Shown one piece after another: positions 7,914 through 16,797 of a DNA stretch of 64,000 nt. Under the pieces are notes generated by a model, which was not told where the DNA came from, did no database searches, and saw nothing but the letters and a program-made list of their open reading frames with translations. Positions within the stretch are counted from its first letter, which is position 1. The number at the start of each line of letters is the position of its first letter. Source of the DNA: Pseudomonadota bacterium (GTDB lineage: Bacteria; Pseudomonadota; Gammaproteobacteria; Burkholderiales; Burkholderiaceae_C); NCBI GenBank assembly GCA_021819435.1, contig JAKARB010000001.1, positions 372,001-436,000 of the forward strand, in the 5' to 3' direction. The translations under genes and the position numbers were made by a program.

Positions 7914-7981
7914 CATCCTCGTCCCGGCCGGCAAGCCCCCGCCTGTGGCTTGCAAAGAGCCCTTGCGGAAGGGACCTTCGG

Positions 7982-8059
7982 TACAATGGAGGTCCAACAA
8001 GCAGTTGCCATACGTTTTTGTTGGAAGGCGCGTCACACCTTTGGACGTGCCTTTTTTTT
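7982..8059 (+). ncRNA. candidate two-hairpin leader RNA or small RNA before lepA
   Basis: A TACAAT -10 element at 7982-7987 would place a transcript start near 7994. From there the RNA folds into an 8-bp hairpin (7993-8000 with 8018-8025) and then a 10-bp GC-rich hairpin (8025-8034 with 8044-8053, one G-U pair) followed by U residues to 8059. That is the layout of a short terminated RNA of about 65 bases, or of a transcription attenuator for lepA. The -35 element is poor (TTGCGG is too close). No known family is recognised. Confidence 0.4.
8025..8059 (+). terminator. terminator-like hairpin abutting the lepA start codon
   Basis: The stem AAGGCGCGTC (8025-8034) pairs with GACGTGCCTT (8044-8053) around a 9-base loop. 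T residues continue to 8059, and the A of the lepA ATG is base 8060. The structure has all the features of a Rho-independent terminator. It also leaves lepA with no Shine-Dalgarno sequence at normal spacing, because the eight bases before the ATG are all T. Confidence 0.65.
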
Positions 8060-9868
8060 ATGAACCACATCCGCAATTTTTCGATCATTGCCCACATCGA
8101 CCACGGCAAGTCCACCCTGGCCGATCGCATCATCCAGCGCTGTGGTGGCTTGAGTGATCGCGAGATGGAAGCCCAGGTGCTCGACTCGATGGACATCGAG
8201 AAAGAGCGAGGCATCACCATCAAGGCCCAGACCGCTGCGCTGCAATACAAGGCGAAAGACGGGCAGGTCTACAACCTCAATCTGATCGACACGCCTGGTC
8301 ACGTCGACTTCTCGTATGAGGTCAGCCGCTCGCTGTCTGCTTGCGAGGGCGCGCTGCTGGTCGTCGATGCCTCGCAGGGCGTCGAGGCACAAACGGTTGC
8401 CAATTGCTACACCGCGCTCGACCTGGGCGTGGAAGTGGTGCCAGTCCTCAACAAGATGGACCTGCCGCAGGCCGACCCCGATCGCGCCAAGGCCGAGATC
8501 GAGGACGTGATCGGCATCGATGCCACCGATGGCATCCCTTGTTCGGCCAAGACAGGCATGGGCATCGACGAGATCCTCGAAGCCGTGGTCTCCCGTATGC
8601 CGCCTCCGAAGGGCAACGCGGAAGGCCCCCTGCGTGCCATGATCATCGACGCGTGGTTCGACAACTACGTTGGCGTCGTGATGCTGGTGCGCGTGGTCGA
8701 TGGCGTGCTGCGCAAAGGCGAACGCATCCGCATGATGGCCACCAACACCGTCTATCCGGCCGAGCACCTGGGTGTCTTCACACCCAAGTCCACGCCGCGT
8801 GACGCACTGCATGCGGGCGAGGTGGGCTTCATCATCGCCGGCATCAAGGAACTGGCGGCGGCGAAGGTGGGGGACACGGTCACCCTCGAAAAGAAGCTGC
8901 CCAACAACGCCGGCCCCGCCACCGAGGCACTGCCAGGCTTCAAGGAAATCCAGCCGCAGGTGTTCGCCGGCCTCTACCCGACCGAGGCCAGCGAGTACGA
9001 CCAACTGCGCGACGCGCTCGAGAAGCTCAAGCTCAACGACAGCTCGCTGCGCTACGAGCCGGAAGTGTCGCAGGCGCTGGGCTTTGGCTTCCGCTGTGGT
9101 TTCCTGGGCCTGCTGCACATGGAAATCGTGCAGGAGCGCCTGGAGCGCGAGTTCGATCAGGACCTGATCACGACTGCGCCCAGCGTGGTCTACGAAGTCG
9201 AGCTCAACGGTGGTGAGGTCATCGAGGTGGAGAACCCCTCGAAGATGCCCGAGGTCGCCAAGATCAACGAGATCCGCGAGCCCATCGTCACGGTGCACCT
9301 GTACATGCCCCAGGACTACGTCGGCCCCGTCATGACGCTGGCCAATCAGAAACGCGGCGTGCAGATGAACATGGCCTACCACGGCCGCCAGGTCATGCTG
9401 ACCTATGAAATGCCGCTGGCCGAGATCGTGCTGGACTTCTTCGACAAACTGAAGTCGGTGTCGCGCGGTTATGCGTCGATGGACTACGAGTTCAAGGAGT
9501 ACCGCGCCTCGGACGTGGTGAAGGTGGACTTGTTGATCAATGGCGACCGTGTCGACGCGCTGTCCATCATCGTGCACCGCGCGCAGAGCGCTTACCGTGG
9601 TCGCGCCGTGGCCGCCAAGATGCGCGAACAGATCCCGCGCCAGATGTACGACGTGGCGATCCAGGCGGCCATCGGAGGCAACATCATTGCCCGCGAAAAC
9701 ATCAAGGCGCTGCGCAAGAACGTGCTGGCAAAATGTTACGGTGGCGACATCACCCGCAAGCGCAAGCTGCTAGAAAAGCAAAAAGCCGGCAAGAAGCGCA
9801 TGAAACAGATCGGCACGGTGGAGGTGCCTCAGGAAGCCTTCCTGGCCATCCTGCAGGTGGACGACTGA
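8060..9868 (+). CDS. lepA: elongation factor 4, back-translocating ribosomal GTPase
   Basis: This 602-residue protein has the family length. G1 is AHIDHGKST at residues 11-19, then DTPGHVDF and NKMD. The LepA-specific C-terminal domain ends [22 protein letters not shown]. LepA acts on stalled or misassembled ribosomes and in 30S biogenesis. The start at 8060 is fixed by the conserved N-terminus [18 protein letters not shown], although it has no ribosome-binding site and sits directly on a U-tract. It is followed after 48 bases by lepB, as in many proteobacteria. Confidence 0.97.
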   Translation: MNHIRNFSIIAHIDHGKSTLADRIIQRCGGLSDREMEAQVLDSMDIEKERGITIKAQTAALQYKAKDGQVYNLNLIDTPGHVDFSYEVSRSLSACEGALLVVDASQGVEAQTVANCYTALDLGVEVVPVLNKMDLPQADPDRAKAEIEDVIGIDATDGIPCSAKTGMGIDEILEAVVSRMPPPKGNAEGPLRAMIIDAWFDNYVGVVMLVRVVDGVLRKGERIRMMATNTVYPAEHLGVFTPKSTPRDALHAGEVGFIIAGIKELAAAKVGDTVTLEKKLPNNAGPATEALPGFKEIQPQVFAGLYPTEASEYDQLRDALEKLKLNDSSLRYEPEVSQALGFGFRCGFLGLLHMEIVQERLEREFDQDLITTAPSVVYEVELNGGEVIEVENPSKMPEVAKINEIREPIVTVHLYMPQDYVGPVMTLANQKRGVQMNMAYHGRQVMLTYEMPLAEIVLDFFDKLKSVSRGYASMDYEFKEYRASDVVKVDLLINGDRVDALSIIVHRAQSAYRGRAVAAKMREQIPRQMYDVAIQAAIGGNIIARENIKALRKNVLAKCYGGDITRKRKLLEKQKAGKKRMKQIGTVEVPQEAFLAILQVDD

Positions 9869-9916
9869 GTGGGTTCAGTTGCTCCTTCGCAAAACCGATC
9901 AACAAGAGCAAACACA

Positions 9917-10888
9917 ATGAGTCTGATCACCGGATTGTTGTATGCGGCGCTGGCTGCGTACTTGGGGGGCTGGTATCTGGGGCGCTGGAACGGCAATTTC
10001 TCGCTGTTGCTGTTCATCCTGACCTCTGTGACGCTGGCTTACTGGCTGGCCGAGAAGTTCAAATTCCGCCCTGACCGCGAAGCCGCCGCCGCGCGCCTGG
10101 TTGAGCAAGACCACGCCCGCCGGGTTTCGCTGGCCACGCAAGGTATCGGAGAGGTGGATGGCAACATCGGCATCGCGCGCGACCGCCTGCTGATGCAGCC
10201 CTGGTGGCTGGATTGGACCGCCGGCCTGTTCCCGGTGATCTGCGCGGTCTTCCTGATGCGCTCGTTCCTGTTCGAGCCGTTCAAGATCCCGTCGGGTTCG
10301 ATGATCCCGACGCTGCTGGTGGGCGACCTCATCCTGGTCAACAAATTCCACTATGGCATCCGCCTGCCGGTGGTCAATCAAAAGATCATTGACAACAACG
10401 ACCCGCAGCGTGGCGATGTGATCGTCTTCCGCTACCCGGTCAACCCGGACTTGGACTACATCAAGCGTGTGGTGGGTCTGCCGGGCGACACGGTGGCCTA
10501 CATCAACAAGCGGCTGACGGTGAATGGCCAGCCGGTGGAGGCTCAGCCCGGGCCCGAGTATTACGACGCCGACAGCCTGCGCTATGCCCAGCAGTTCACC
10601 GAGAAGCTGGGCAAGGTGGAGCACAACATCCTGATCGACCGCGACCGCCCGCCGTTCGTGCCTCCGCAGGCCATCGAGGACTTCCCGATGAAGGAAAACT
10701 GCAGCTACAGTGGCGAAGGCTTGGTCTGCCAGGTGCCGCCGGGTCACTATTTCGTGATGGGCGACAACCGCGACAACTCGCAGGACTCGCGCTATTGGGG
10801 TTTCGTGCCTGATCGCAACCTGGTCGGCAAGGCCTTCGTCATCTGGATGAATTTCAGCGACATCAAGCGCATTGGTTTCTTCCACTGA
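9917..10888 (+). CDS. lepB: signal peptidase I
   Basis: This 323-residue inner-membrane protease has hydrophobic segments at about residues 3-22, 28-45 and 101-119. The catalytic Ser128 lies in IPSGSMIPTL and the general-base Lys183 in YIKRVVGLPGD. The box E signature MGDNRDNSQDSRYWG is near the C-terminus. It removes signal peptides from exported proteins such as the MucD encoded upstream. The ATG at 9917 is preferred over upstream in-frame codons because it begins directly before the first membrane helix. Confidence 0.96.
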   Translation: MSLITGLLYAALAAYLGGWYLGRWNGNFSLLLFILTSVTLAYWLAEKFKFRPDREAAAARLVEQDHARRVSLATQGIGEVDGNIGIARDRLLMQPWWLDWTAGLFPVICAVFLMRSFLFEPFKIPSGSMIPTLLVGDLILVNKFHYGIRLPVVNQKIIDNNDPQRGDVIVFRYPVNPDLDYIKRVVGLPGDTVAYINKRLTVNGQPVEAQPGPEYYDADSLRYAQQFTEKLGKVEHNILIDRDRPPFVPPQAIEDFPMKENCSYSGEGLVCQVPPGHYFVMGDNRDNSQDSRYWGFVPDRNLVGKAFVIWMNFSDIKRIGFFH

Positions 10889-10913
10889 ACCTCGCCTTTT
10901 CAGGATCAAGCCC

Positions 10914-11303
10914 ATGTTCCTTTCGACCGCTTCCAACCCTCAGCGCTCTGTCAGCCGGGCCCAGCGCGGCATCACCCTGATTGGCTTGCTGGCCTGGGCT
11001 TTCGTCATCTGCGTGGTCGCCCTGGTCGGCATGAAGGTGACGCCTGCTGTGCTCGAGTACCAGACCATCTCCAAGATGGTGAACAAGGTTGCCAACGAAG
11101 GGGGCAGCACGGTGCCCGAGATCCGCGCGGCCTATGACCGCGCTGCCCAGATTGAATATGGTGTCGAGGCCATCAAGAATGGACGCGACCTGGACATCAC
11201 CAAGGAAAACGACAAGGTGGTCATCCGCTTCGCCTATGACAAGGAGATCGAATTGATCAGCCCCGTGTACCTGTTGATCAAGTTCGAAGGGCAGTCCAAG
11301 TGA
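10914..11303 (+). CDS. DUF4845 family membrane protein
   Basis: This 129-residue protein has a Ser/Arg-rich start followed by RGITLIGLLAWAFVICVVALVG, a pseudopilin-like N-terminal membrane segment (about residues 20-45). A short soluble alpha/beta domain follows. This matches DUF4845 proteins, which are commonly encoded between lepB and rnc in betaproteobacteria. Their function is not known; the resemblance to type IV pilin N-termini suggests a membrane-anchored periplasmic domain. I chose the ATG at 10914 because of the AGGATC just upstream; an earlier in-frame codon at 10872 would overlap lepB. Confidence 0.8.
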   Translation: MFLSTASNPQRSVSRAQRGITLIGLLAWAFVICVVALVGMKVTPAVLEYQTISKMVNKVANEGGSTVPEIRAAYDRAAQIEYGVEAIKNGRDLDITKENDKVVIRFAYDKEIELISPVYLLIKFEGQSK

Positions 11304-11336
11304 GCCTGAAGGCAATCTCTGGCGCACGCGACGAAC

Positions 11337-11363
11337 GGGCCTGGTTTCAGGCCCTTTGTCTTT
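11337..11363 (+). terminator. intrinsic terminator or attenuator between the DUF4845 gene and rnc
   Basis: GGGCCTG (11337-11343) pairs perfectly with CAGGCCC (11348-11354) around a GTTT loop. A U-rich tail follows (TTTGTCTTT, 11355-11363). Lying inside what is usually one lepB-rnc-era operon, it probably lowers rather than abolishes downstream transcription. Confidence 0.6.
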
Positions 11364-11404
11364 GCGGCGCGCATGTTGGCGTGGCCAAGGGTTGAAGGCT
11401 GGTC

Positions 11405-12193
11405 ATGTCGACACTGTCTGTCGTGCTGCAATCGCTCCAACAACGCCTGGGTCACGCGTTTGCCGACCCGGGCCTGTTGCAGCGCGCCGTCACGCACAAG
11501 AGCTTCGGGGCCGATCATTACGAGCGCCTGGAGTTCCTGGGGGATGCTGTGCTGGAGCTGGGTGTTTCCACCTTGCTGTATGCGCGCTTCGCCCAAGGCG
11601 GCGAGGGTGACCTGACCCGTGTGCGCGCGCACCTGGTTCGGCAGGACATGCTGCATCGGCTGGCTTTGTCACTGGAGCTGCCAACGGTGCTGCGCCTGAG
11701 CGAGGGCGAGGCCAAGGGCGGTGGCGCGCAGCGGGCGTCCATCCTTGCCGATGCGCTGGAAGCCATCATCGGTGCTGTGTACGTGGACGCAGGGTTCGAC
11801 GCCGCCCGCGCGTTGGTGCAGCGGCTGTTCGAGCCCATGCTGGAAGAAAGTGGCTCGCTGGAAGTCTGGGCCAAGGATGCCAAGACGGCCTTGCAGGAAT
11901 GGTTGCAGGCGCGCAAGATGCCGTTGCCCACGTATGGCATTGAGGCGACCCGTGGCAAGGCGCATGAGCAAGTGTTCGTGGTGTCGTGCTCGCTGCCTGA
12001 TCTGGGCATCCAGGTGAATGGCGAAGGCACCTCCCGTCGCGCGGCGGAGCAAGTCGCGGCCCAGGAGGCGCTGCGGCGGGTCTTGTCCCTGCCGGCTGAC
12101 CGGGTGGGCTCGCCCAAGGCCGCCATGGCCGAGCCTGTCATCGTGCGCAAGACCCTCAGGTCGCGCGCGCCGGGTGGGCCCAATCGGGCCTGA
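11405..12193 (+). CDS. rnc: ribonuclease III
   Basis: This 262-residue protein is somewhat longer than the E. coli enzyme (226). The RNase III signature ERLEFLGDAVL is at residues 40-50, with the second acidic metal site in the DALEAIIGAVYVD segment. A C-terminal double-stranded RNA-binding domain follows (about 160-232, ending TSRRAAEQVAAQEALRRV), then about 30 extra basic residues. It processes rRNA precursors and structured mRNAs. era follows after 116 bases, the usual partner order. Confidence 0.96.
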   Translation: MSTLSVVLQSLQQRLGHAFADPGLLQRAVTHKSFGADHYERLEFLGDAVLELGVSTLLYARFAQGGEGDLTRVRAHLVRQDMLHRLALSLELPTVLRLSEGEAKGGGAQRASILADALEAIIGAVYVDAGFDAARALVQRLFEPMLEESGSLEVWAKDAKTALQEWLQARKMPLPTYGIEATRGKAHEQVFVVSCSLPDLGIQVNGEGTSRRAAEQVAAQEALRRVLSLPADRVGSPKAAMAEPVIVRKTLRSRAPGGPNRA

Positions 12194-12268
12194 ACCATGG
12201 TTTGAGCCCCAGCTGGCCGAACCACCGCAACCGCTGTCGACGCATCGAATCCTGACCCTGAACCCATC

Positions 12269-12294
12269 CGCTCCGCATCATCGCTCCGCATCAC
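12269..12294. repeat. tandem duplication of a 13-base unit before era
   Basis: CGCTCCGCATCAT (12269-12281) is followed immediately by CGCTCCGCATCAC (12282-12294), 12 of 13 bases identical. It lies in the rnc-era gap, 15 bases before the era start. It looks like a simple slippage duplication, with no sign of a regulatory role. Confidence 0.6.
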
Positions 12295-12309
12295 CCCAAC
12301 ACATCCGCC

Positions 12310-13332
12310 ATGCCGAAAAAGCCCACAGAAGACCTCAACCCCTCGCTCGACCAGATGCTGGCCCAGTTGTCGACGGCCCGCTCTGGCGAAGGGGCGCAGG
12401 CCGTGCCGGTGTCCGAGCAGCGTTGCGGGCTGATCGCCATCGTCGGGCGGCCCAATGTGGGCAAGTCGACGCTGATGAACGCGCTGGTGGGGCAGAAGGT
12501 GTCTATCACCTCGCGCAAGGCGCAGACCACGCGCCACCGCATCACGGGCATCTGCACGCAGGGCGACACGCAGTACGTGTTCGTCGACACGCCGGGCTTC
12601 CAGACGCGCCACACGGTGCGCGGCACAGCGGCGCTCAACCGCAACCTCAACAAGACGGTGCAGGCCACGCTGTCCGATGTGGCGATCGTGCTGTTTCTGG
12701 TCGAGGCGGGGCGCTTCGGGCCCGATGACGCCCAGGTGCTGGCCCTGCTGCCGAAAGACCGCCCGGTGCTGCTGGTGGCCAACAAGCTGGACATGGTGCA
12801 GCGTCGCGAAGACCTCTTTCCCTGGCTGCAAGCCATGCAGGAGCGCTTCCCGTTCGCCGAATATGTGCCGCTGACCGCCAAGCGCGAAGGCGATCCTGCC
12901 CGCCTGCTCGACATCGTGCGCCCCTACCTGCCGCAGCAGGCCTGGTGGTACGACGCCGACGCGCTGACCGATCGCACCGACCGTTTCCTGGCCAGCGAGA
13001 TCATTCGCGAGAAGCTCTTTCGCCTGACGGGCGATGAGTTGCCCTACACCTCGACGGTCGTCATCGACCAGTACACCGAGGAGCCGCCGACACCCGGAAA
13101 GCCCAAGGCCACGGGCCTGGTGCGCATCGCCGCGACCATCATCGTCGAGCGCGAGCAGCACAAGGGCATGGTGATTGGCGACAAGGGCGAGCGCCTCAAG
13201 CGCATCGGCACCGAGGCCCGCACCGAGCTCGAGAAGCTGATCGGGCAGAAGGTGTTCCTGGAGATCTGGGTGAAGGTGCGCTCAGGCTGGGCCGACGACG
13301 ACGCCCGCCTGCGCACTTACGGCTACGAGTGA
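12310..13332 (+). CDS. era: GTPase Era
   Basis: This 340-residue protein has a polar N-terminal extension of about 38 residues before the usual Era start. G1 GRPNVGKST is at 46-54, then DTPGFQ and NKLD. The KH domain follows at the C-terminus (around [13 protein letters not shown]), where it binds the 3' end of 16S rRNA. Era is needed for 30S subunit maturation. It is cotranscribed with rnc and recO in many proteobacteria, as the layout here suggests. Confidence 0.96.
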   Translation: MPKKPTEDLNPSLDQMLAQLSTARSGEGAQAVPVSEQRCGLIAIVGRPNVGKSTLMNALVGQKVSITSRKAQTTRHRITGICTQGDTQYVFVDTPGFQTRHTVRGTAALNRNLNKTVQATLSDVAIVLFLVEAGRFGPDDAQVLALLPKDRPVLLVANKLDMVQRREDLFPWLQAMQERFPFAEYVPLTAKREGDPARLLDIVRPYLPQQAWWYDADALTDRTDRFLASEIIREKLFRLTGDELPYTSTVVIDQYTEEPPTPGKPKATGLVRIAATIIVEREQHKGMVIGDKGERLKRIGTEARTELEKLIGQKVFLEIWVKVRSGWADDDARLRTYGYE

Positions 13333-13357
13333 AGCCCGCCCAAAGGTGCAGGGTGGC

Positions 13358-14239
13358 ATGGCGGTGAGCGAATCCCGGATGTCCGTGCGTGGCGCCTCCC
13401 GCGAAGCGTCGCGGGGCGATTCGAGTGGGCATGTGCGCGGACATGCGCGCGGGCCGACGCCGGCCTACGTGCTGCACAGCCATGACTGGAGCGAGTCCAG
13501 CCTGATCCTGGACCTGTTCTGCCGTGAGCAGGGCAGGGTGGTGGCCATCGCCAAGGGGGCCAAGCGGCCGTACTCGCAACTCAGGCCGGTGCTGATGCCC
13601 TTTCAGCGCATCGCGGTGGGCTTCGGTTCGCGGCGGGGTGAGGATGTCGAGGTCTGGTTGCTGCGCCAGGCCGAGTGGGCTGGCGGCCCGGCCTTCCGGG
13701 GTGGAGACGCCTTGCTGCCCGGCTTCTACCTCAACGAGCTGCTGATGAAGTTGCTGCCGCGGCATGACCCGCATCCGGTGCTGTTCGAGGCCTACGCCGA
13801 CACCCTGCACGCCCTGGCCGAACCGGGGCTGCTGCAAGCCGCCTTGCGGGCCTTCGAGCTGATCCTGCTGCGCCAGTTGGGGCACCTGCCCGATCTGTCT
13901 TTGCAAACGGTCGATGGCCAGCGCGTGATGCCGGGCGAGCCGTACGAGTTGCATCCCGAGCTCGGTGTGCGGCCGGCGCACATGATGTCCGAACCGGGTG
14001 GAGGCCCCACCGTGCTCAATGGCAGCGTGCTGCTCGCGATGGAAGATGCTCTGTCTGACGGCTGGCTCAACGACCCGCGCCGCGTCAGGCCCGGCCATTC
14101 GCCACTGCCCAGCCTGATGGCCGCCTGCGTGCCCGCCTTGGTCGATCTCAAATCGATCACGCGCGCGCTGCTTCACTATCATCTCGGCACGAACACGCTG
14201 CGCACGCGCCAGCTCATGATGGAACTCCAGCAACCATGA
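13358..14239 (+). CDS. recO: DNA repair protein RecO
   Basis: This 293-residue protein has an N-terminal OB fold beginning near [19 protein letters not shown], then the helical RecO C-terminal domain. No zinc-binding cysteine cluster is evident. RecO loads RecA onto SSB-coated single-stranded DNA with RecR. About 35 low-complexity residues precede the OB fold, so the true start could lie further in; a GTG at 13346 is also possible. The stop overlaps the pdxJ start (ATGA, 14236-14239), implying translational coupling. Confidence 0.92.
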   Translation: MAVSESRMSVRGASREASRGDSSGHVRGHARGPTPAYVLHSHDWSESSLILDLFCREQGRVVAIAKGAKRPYSQLRPVLMPFQRIAVGFGSRRGEDVEVWLLRQAEWAGGPAFRGGDALLPGFYLNELLMKLLPRHDPHPVLFEAYADTLHALAEPGLLQAALRAFELILLRQLGHLPDLSLQTVDGQRVMPGEPYELHPELGVRPAHMMSEPGGGPTVLNGSVLLAMEDALSDGWLNDPRRVRPGHSPLPSLMAACVPALVDLKSITRALLHYHLGTNTLRTRQLMMELQQP

Positions 14240-15051
14240 CCTTCTCCGGCATGCACCTGACCGCCCACGATGCGCCCTTGCTGGGCGTCAACATCGACCA
14301 TGTCGCCACGGTGCGCAACGCGCGGGGCGGGCGCTTTCCCGATCCGGTGCAGGCCGCGATGTGGGCCGTCGAAGGGGGCGCCGACATCATCACCTTTCAC
14401 CTGCGCGAAGACCGCCGCCACATCCGCGACGACGACGTGGCGCGACTGAAGGCGGCCATCGGCGTGCCGCTGAATTTCGAAGCGGCCGTGACCGACGAGA
14501 TGCTCGGCATCATCGAGCGCACGCGCCCCGAGCATGTCTGCCTGGTGCCCGAGCGCCGCCAGGAGGTCACGACCGAAGGCGGGCTCGACGTGGTCGGCCA
14601 GTTCGACCGCGTGAAGGACGCCTGCGCGCGCCTGGCCGAGGCCGGTTGCCGCGTGTCGCTGTTCATCGGGGCGGACCCGGCGCAAATCGACGCGGCGGCG
14701 CGCGCCGGTGCCCCATGTGTGGAGTTGCACACCGGCCCACTGGCCCATGCCTGGTGGGATGCGGATGCGGCGGCCTTGCAAGCCGAGCTGGCTCGCCTGC
14801 GCCAGGGCTTGCTGCATGCGGCCAGCCTGGGCCTGCGCACCCACGCGGGCCACGGTCTGGCCCTGTGCCAGCCCGAAGCTAACGGCGCCGATGCGCCCAG
14901 CAGCACCGCGTTGGTGGCCGCCTTGCCCGAGGTGCACGAGCTGCACATCGGCCATGCGCTGATCGGCCACGCGATCTTCGTCGGCATCAAGCAGGCGATC
15001 GCCGACTTCAAAGCCGAGGCCATCCGCGCCCGTCAGGCGGTGCGCACATGA
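14236..15051 (+). CDS. pdxJ: pyridoxine 5'-phosphate synthase
   Basis: This 271-residue TIM-barrel enzyme has the signature [14 protein letters not shown] near the N-terminus, then the conserved [12 protein letters not shown] and [10 protein letters not shown] segments. It condenses 1-deoxyxylulose 5-phosphate with aminoacetone phosphate to make the vitamin B6 ring. About 20 residues precede the conserved start of the barrel. It overlaps recO by four bases and acpS by four bases, the classic recO-pdxJ-acpS arrangement. Confidence 0.96.
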   Translation: MTFSGMHLTAHDAPLLGVNIDHVATVRNARGGRFPDPVQAAMWAVEGGADIITFHLREDRRHIRDDDVARLKAAIGVPLNFEAAVTDEMLGIIERTRPEHVCLVPERRQEVTTEGGLDVVGQFDRVKDACARLAEAGCRVSLFIGADPAQIDAAARAGAPCVELHTGPLAHAWWDADAAALQAELARLRQGLLHAASLGLRTHAGHGLALCQPEANGADAPSSTALVAALPEVHELHIGHALIGHAIFVGIKQAIADFKAEAIRARQAVRT

Positions 15052-15461
15052 TCGTCGGCATCGGCACCGACCTGTGCGACGTGCGGCGCATCCGCGAAAC
15101 GCTTGAGCGTCGCGGCGAGCGTTTCGCCGAGAAGGTGCTGGGCGACCGCGAGCTGGCCGTCTGGCGCGCCCGCACGGCCCGCTCGCCGGTGCGCGGCCTG
15201 CGCTACCTCGCCACCCGTTTCGCCGCCAAGGAGGCGTTCTCCAAGGCCATCGGGCTGGGCATCCACATGCCGATGACCTGGCGGCGCTGCGAGATCCTCA
15301 ATGCCGAAAGCGGCCAACCCCAGATCGTGCTCAACGACGAACTCGCCACCTGGTTCGCCGCCAAGGGCTGGAAGGCCCATGTCACCGTCACCGACGAAGG
15401 TGACCTGGCGCAGGCCTTCGTCGTCGTCGAAACCGATCCCGCTGTTTCGGCCTCGTCTTGA
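15048..15461 (+). CDS. acpS: holo-[acyl-carrier-protein] synthase
   Basis: This 137-residue phosphopantetheinyl transferase has the N-terminal magnesium site [12 protein letters not shown] and the second motif [13 protein letters not shown]. It transfers the 4'-phosphopantetheine arm from CoA to the serine of AcpP encoded at 1920-2159. It overlaps pdxJ by ATGA at its start, and its TGA sits inside a possible TTG start of nagZ. Confidence 0.95.
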   Translation: MIVGIGTDLCDVRRIRETLERRGERFAEKVLGDRELAVWRARTARSPVRGLRYLATRFAAKEAFSKAIGLGIHMPMTWRRCEILNAESGQPQIVLNDELATWFAAKGWKAHVTVTDEGDLAQAFVVVETDPAVSASS

Positions 15462-15523
15462 TCACCGATCTATCGCTGGCTCGCCCACTATCCGATCCCC
15501 GACCTGATTCCCTTCTCAAGCCC

Positions 15524-16702
15524 ATGTCCACAGCCCACCCCGCTCCGAAAACCGCCACGACCGCGAAAGCCAGCAAGGCTGCCAAGCCCCGTGCCACTGC
15601 GAAGCCATCCCCCGCGGGCGTCCTCGCCGACCTCCAGCATGCCCCCGTGGTGCTTGACATCGCGGGCCTCGCGCTCGACGACGACGACCGCCGCCGCCTC
15701 GAGCATCCGCTCACCGGCGGCCTGATCCTGTTCGCGCGCAACTGGGAGAGCCGTGCCCAACTCACCGCCCTGTGCGCCGAGATCAAGGCCATCCGCCCCG
15801 ACGTGCTGATCTGCGTGGACCACGAAGGTGGCCGCGTGCAGCGCTTCAAGACCGACGGCTTCACCCACGTGCCCGCCATGCGCAAGCTCGGTGAGATGTG
15901 GATGAACGATGGCAAGGGCGGGGAGGGCGCTGGCGCCATGGCCGCGACTGACGCCGCCACCGCCTGCGGCTACGTGCTGGCCAGCGAGCTGCGCGCCTGC
16001 GGTGTCGACCTGACCTTCACGCCCGTGCTCGACCTCGATTGGGGCGAGAGCGGTGTCATCGGCGACCGCGCCTTCCACAGCGATGCCCGCGTGACCACAG
16101 TGCTGGCCAAGGGCGTGATGCATGGCTTGCTGCTCGCCGGCATGGCCAACTGCGGCAAGCACTTCCCCGGCCACGGTTTCGTCAAGGCCGATTCGCACGT
16201 GGCCGTGCCGGTCGACAAGCGATCGCTCAAGGCCATCCTGGCCGACGATGCCAAGCCCTACGAATGGCTCAGCACCTCGCTGACCAGCGTGATGCCGGCC
16301 CACGTCATCTACCCCAAGGTGGATGCGGCCCCGGCGGGCTTCTCGTCGCGCTGGCTGCAAGACATCCTGCGCGGCCAACTGGGCTTCACCGGCGCCATCT
16401 TCAGCGATGACCTGAGCATGGAAGGCGCCAGCGTGGCCGGCAGCCAGACGCAAGGCGCCATCGCCGCTTTGAACGCGGGTTGCGACATGGTGCTGCTGTG
16501 CAACCAGTCGCTCAACGGTGGCGCGTCCGTCGACGCCTTGCTCGATGGCCTGAGCGAGGCCCTGGCCCGAGGCGAATGGACGCCCAGCGCCGACAGCGAA
16601 GCCCGTCGCATCGACTTGCTGCCCCAGACCGCGACCTTCACCTGGGACGAGTTGATGCACCACGCGCCTTATCAGCAGGCGCTCTCCAAGCTGCCGCGCT
16701 GA
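15524..16702 (+). CDS. nagZ: beta-N-acetylhexosaminidase, family 3
   Basis: NagZ removes N-acetylglucosamine from anhydromuropeptides in peptidoglycan recycling, in the cytoplasm. The 392-residue protein shows the GH3 signature KHFPGHG at about 212-218, with the catalytic Asp expected in the FSDDLSMEGA segment. The domain starts near residue 38 (APVVLDIAG). Before it is an Ala/Lys/Thr/Pro-rich tail (KTATTAKASKAAKPRATAKP) that NagZ proteins normally lack. A TTG at 15458 overlapping the acpS stop would add 22 residues; I prefer the ATG at 15524. Confidence 0.92.
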   Translation: MSTAHPAPKTATTAKASKAAKPRATAKPSPAGVLADLQHAPVVLDIAGLALDDDDRRRLEHPLTGGLILFARNWESRAQLTALCAEIKAIRPDVLICVDHEGGRVQRFKTDGFTHVPAMRKLGEMWMNDGKGGEGAGAMAATDAATACGYVLASELRACGVDLTFTPVLDLDWGESGVIGDRAFHSDARVTTVLAKGVMHGLLLAGMANCGKHFPGHGFVKADSHVAVPVDKRSLKAILADDAKPYEWLSTSLTSVMPAHVIYPKVDAAPAGFSSRWLQDILRGQLGFTGAIFSDDLSMEGASVAGSQTQGAIAALNAGCDMVLLCNQSLNGGASVDALLDGLSEALARGEWTPSADSEARRIDLLPQTATFTWDELMHHAPYQQALSKLPR

Positions 16703-16797
16703 GCAAGGTCAGCTTGGGTGCCTTGGGCATCTGATGCCCTGCTGGAGCGGCGCGAACGCGACGCCCCAGCGTCGAGGCCAACTGCCCATGATGAGCT

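Larger units (their letters stand above)
7734..8059. other. intergenic region mucD-lepA, no gene
   Basis: This stretch carries no convincing coding sequence. It holds a cluster of three DnaA-box-like 9-mers (7879-7913), possible -10 elements at 7826-7831 and 7982-7987 (both TACAAT), and two adjacent hairpins (7993-8053). The second hairpin is a terminator-like structure whose U-tract abuts the lepA start. The frame of lepA is open back to 7895, but that extension has no similarity to LepA. Confidence 0.6.

Noticed and set aside
6132-8036. 634-codon open frame on the minus strand opposite mucD
   Set aside because: MucD is unambiguous on the plus strand. The antisense product is His/Asp/Gly-rich low-complexity sequence typical of reverse-frame translation.
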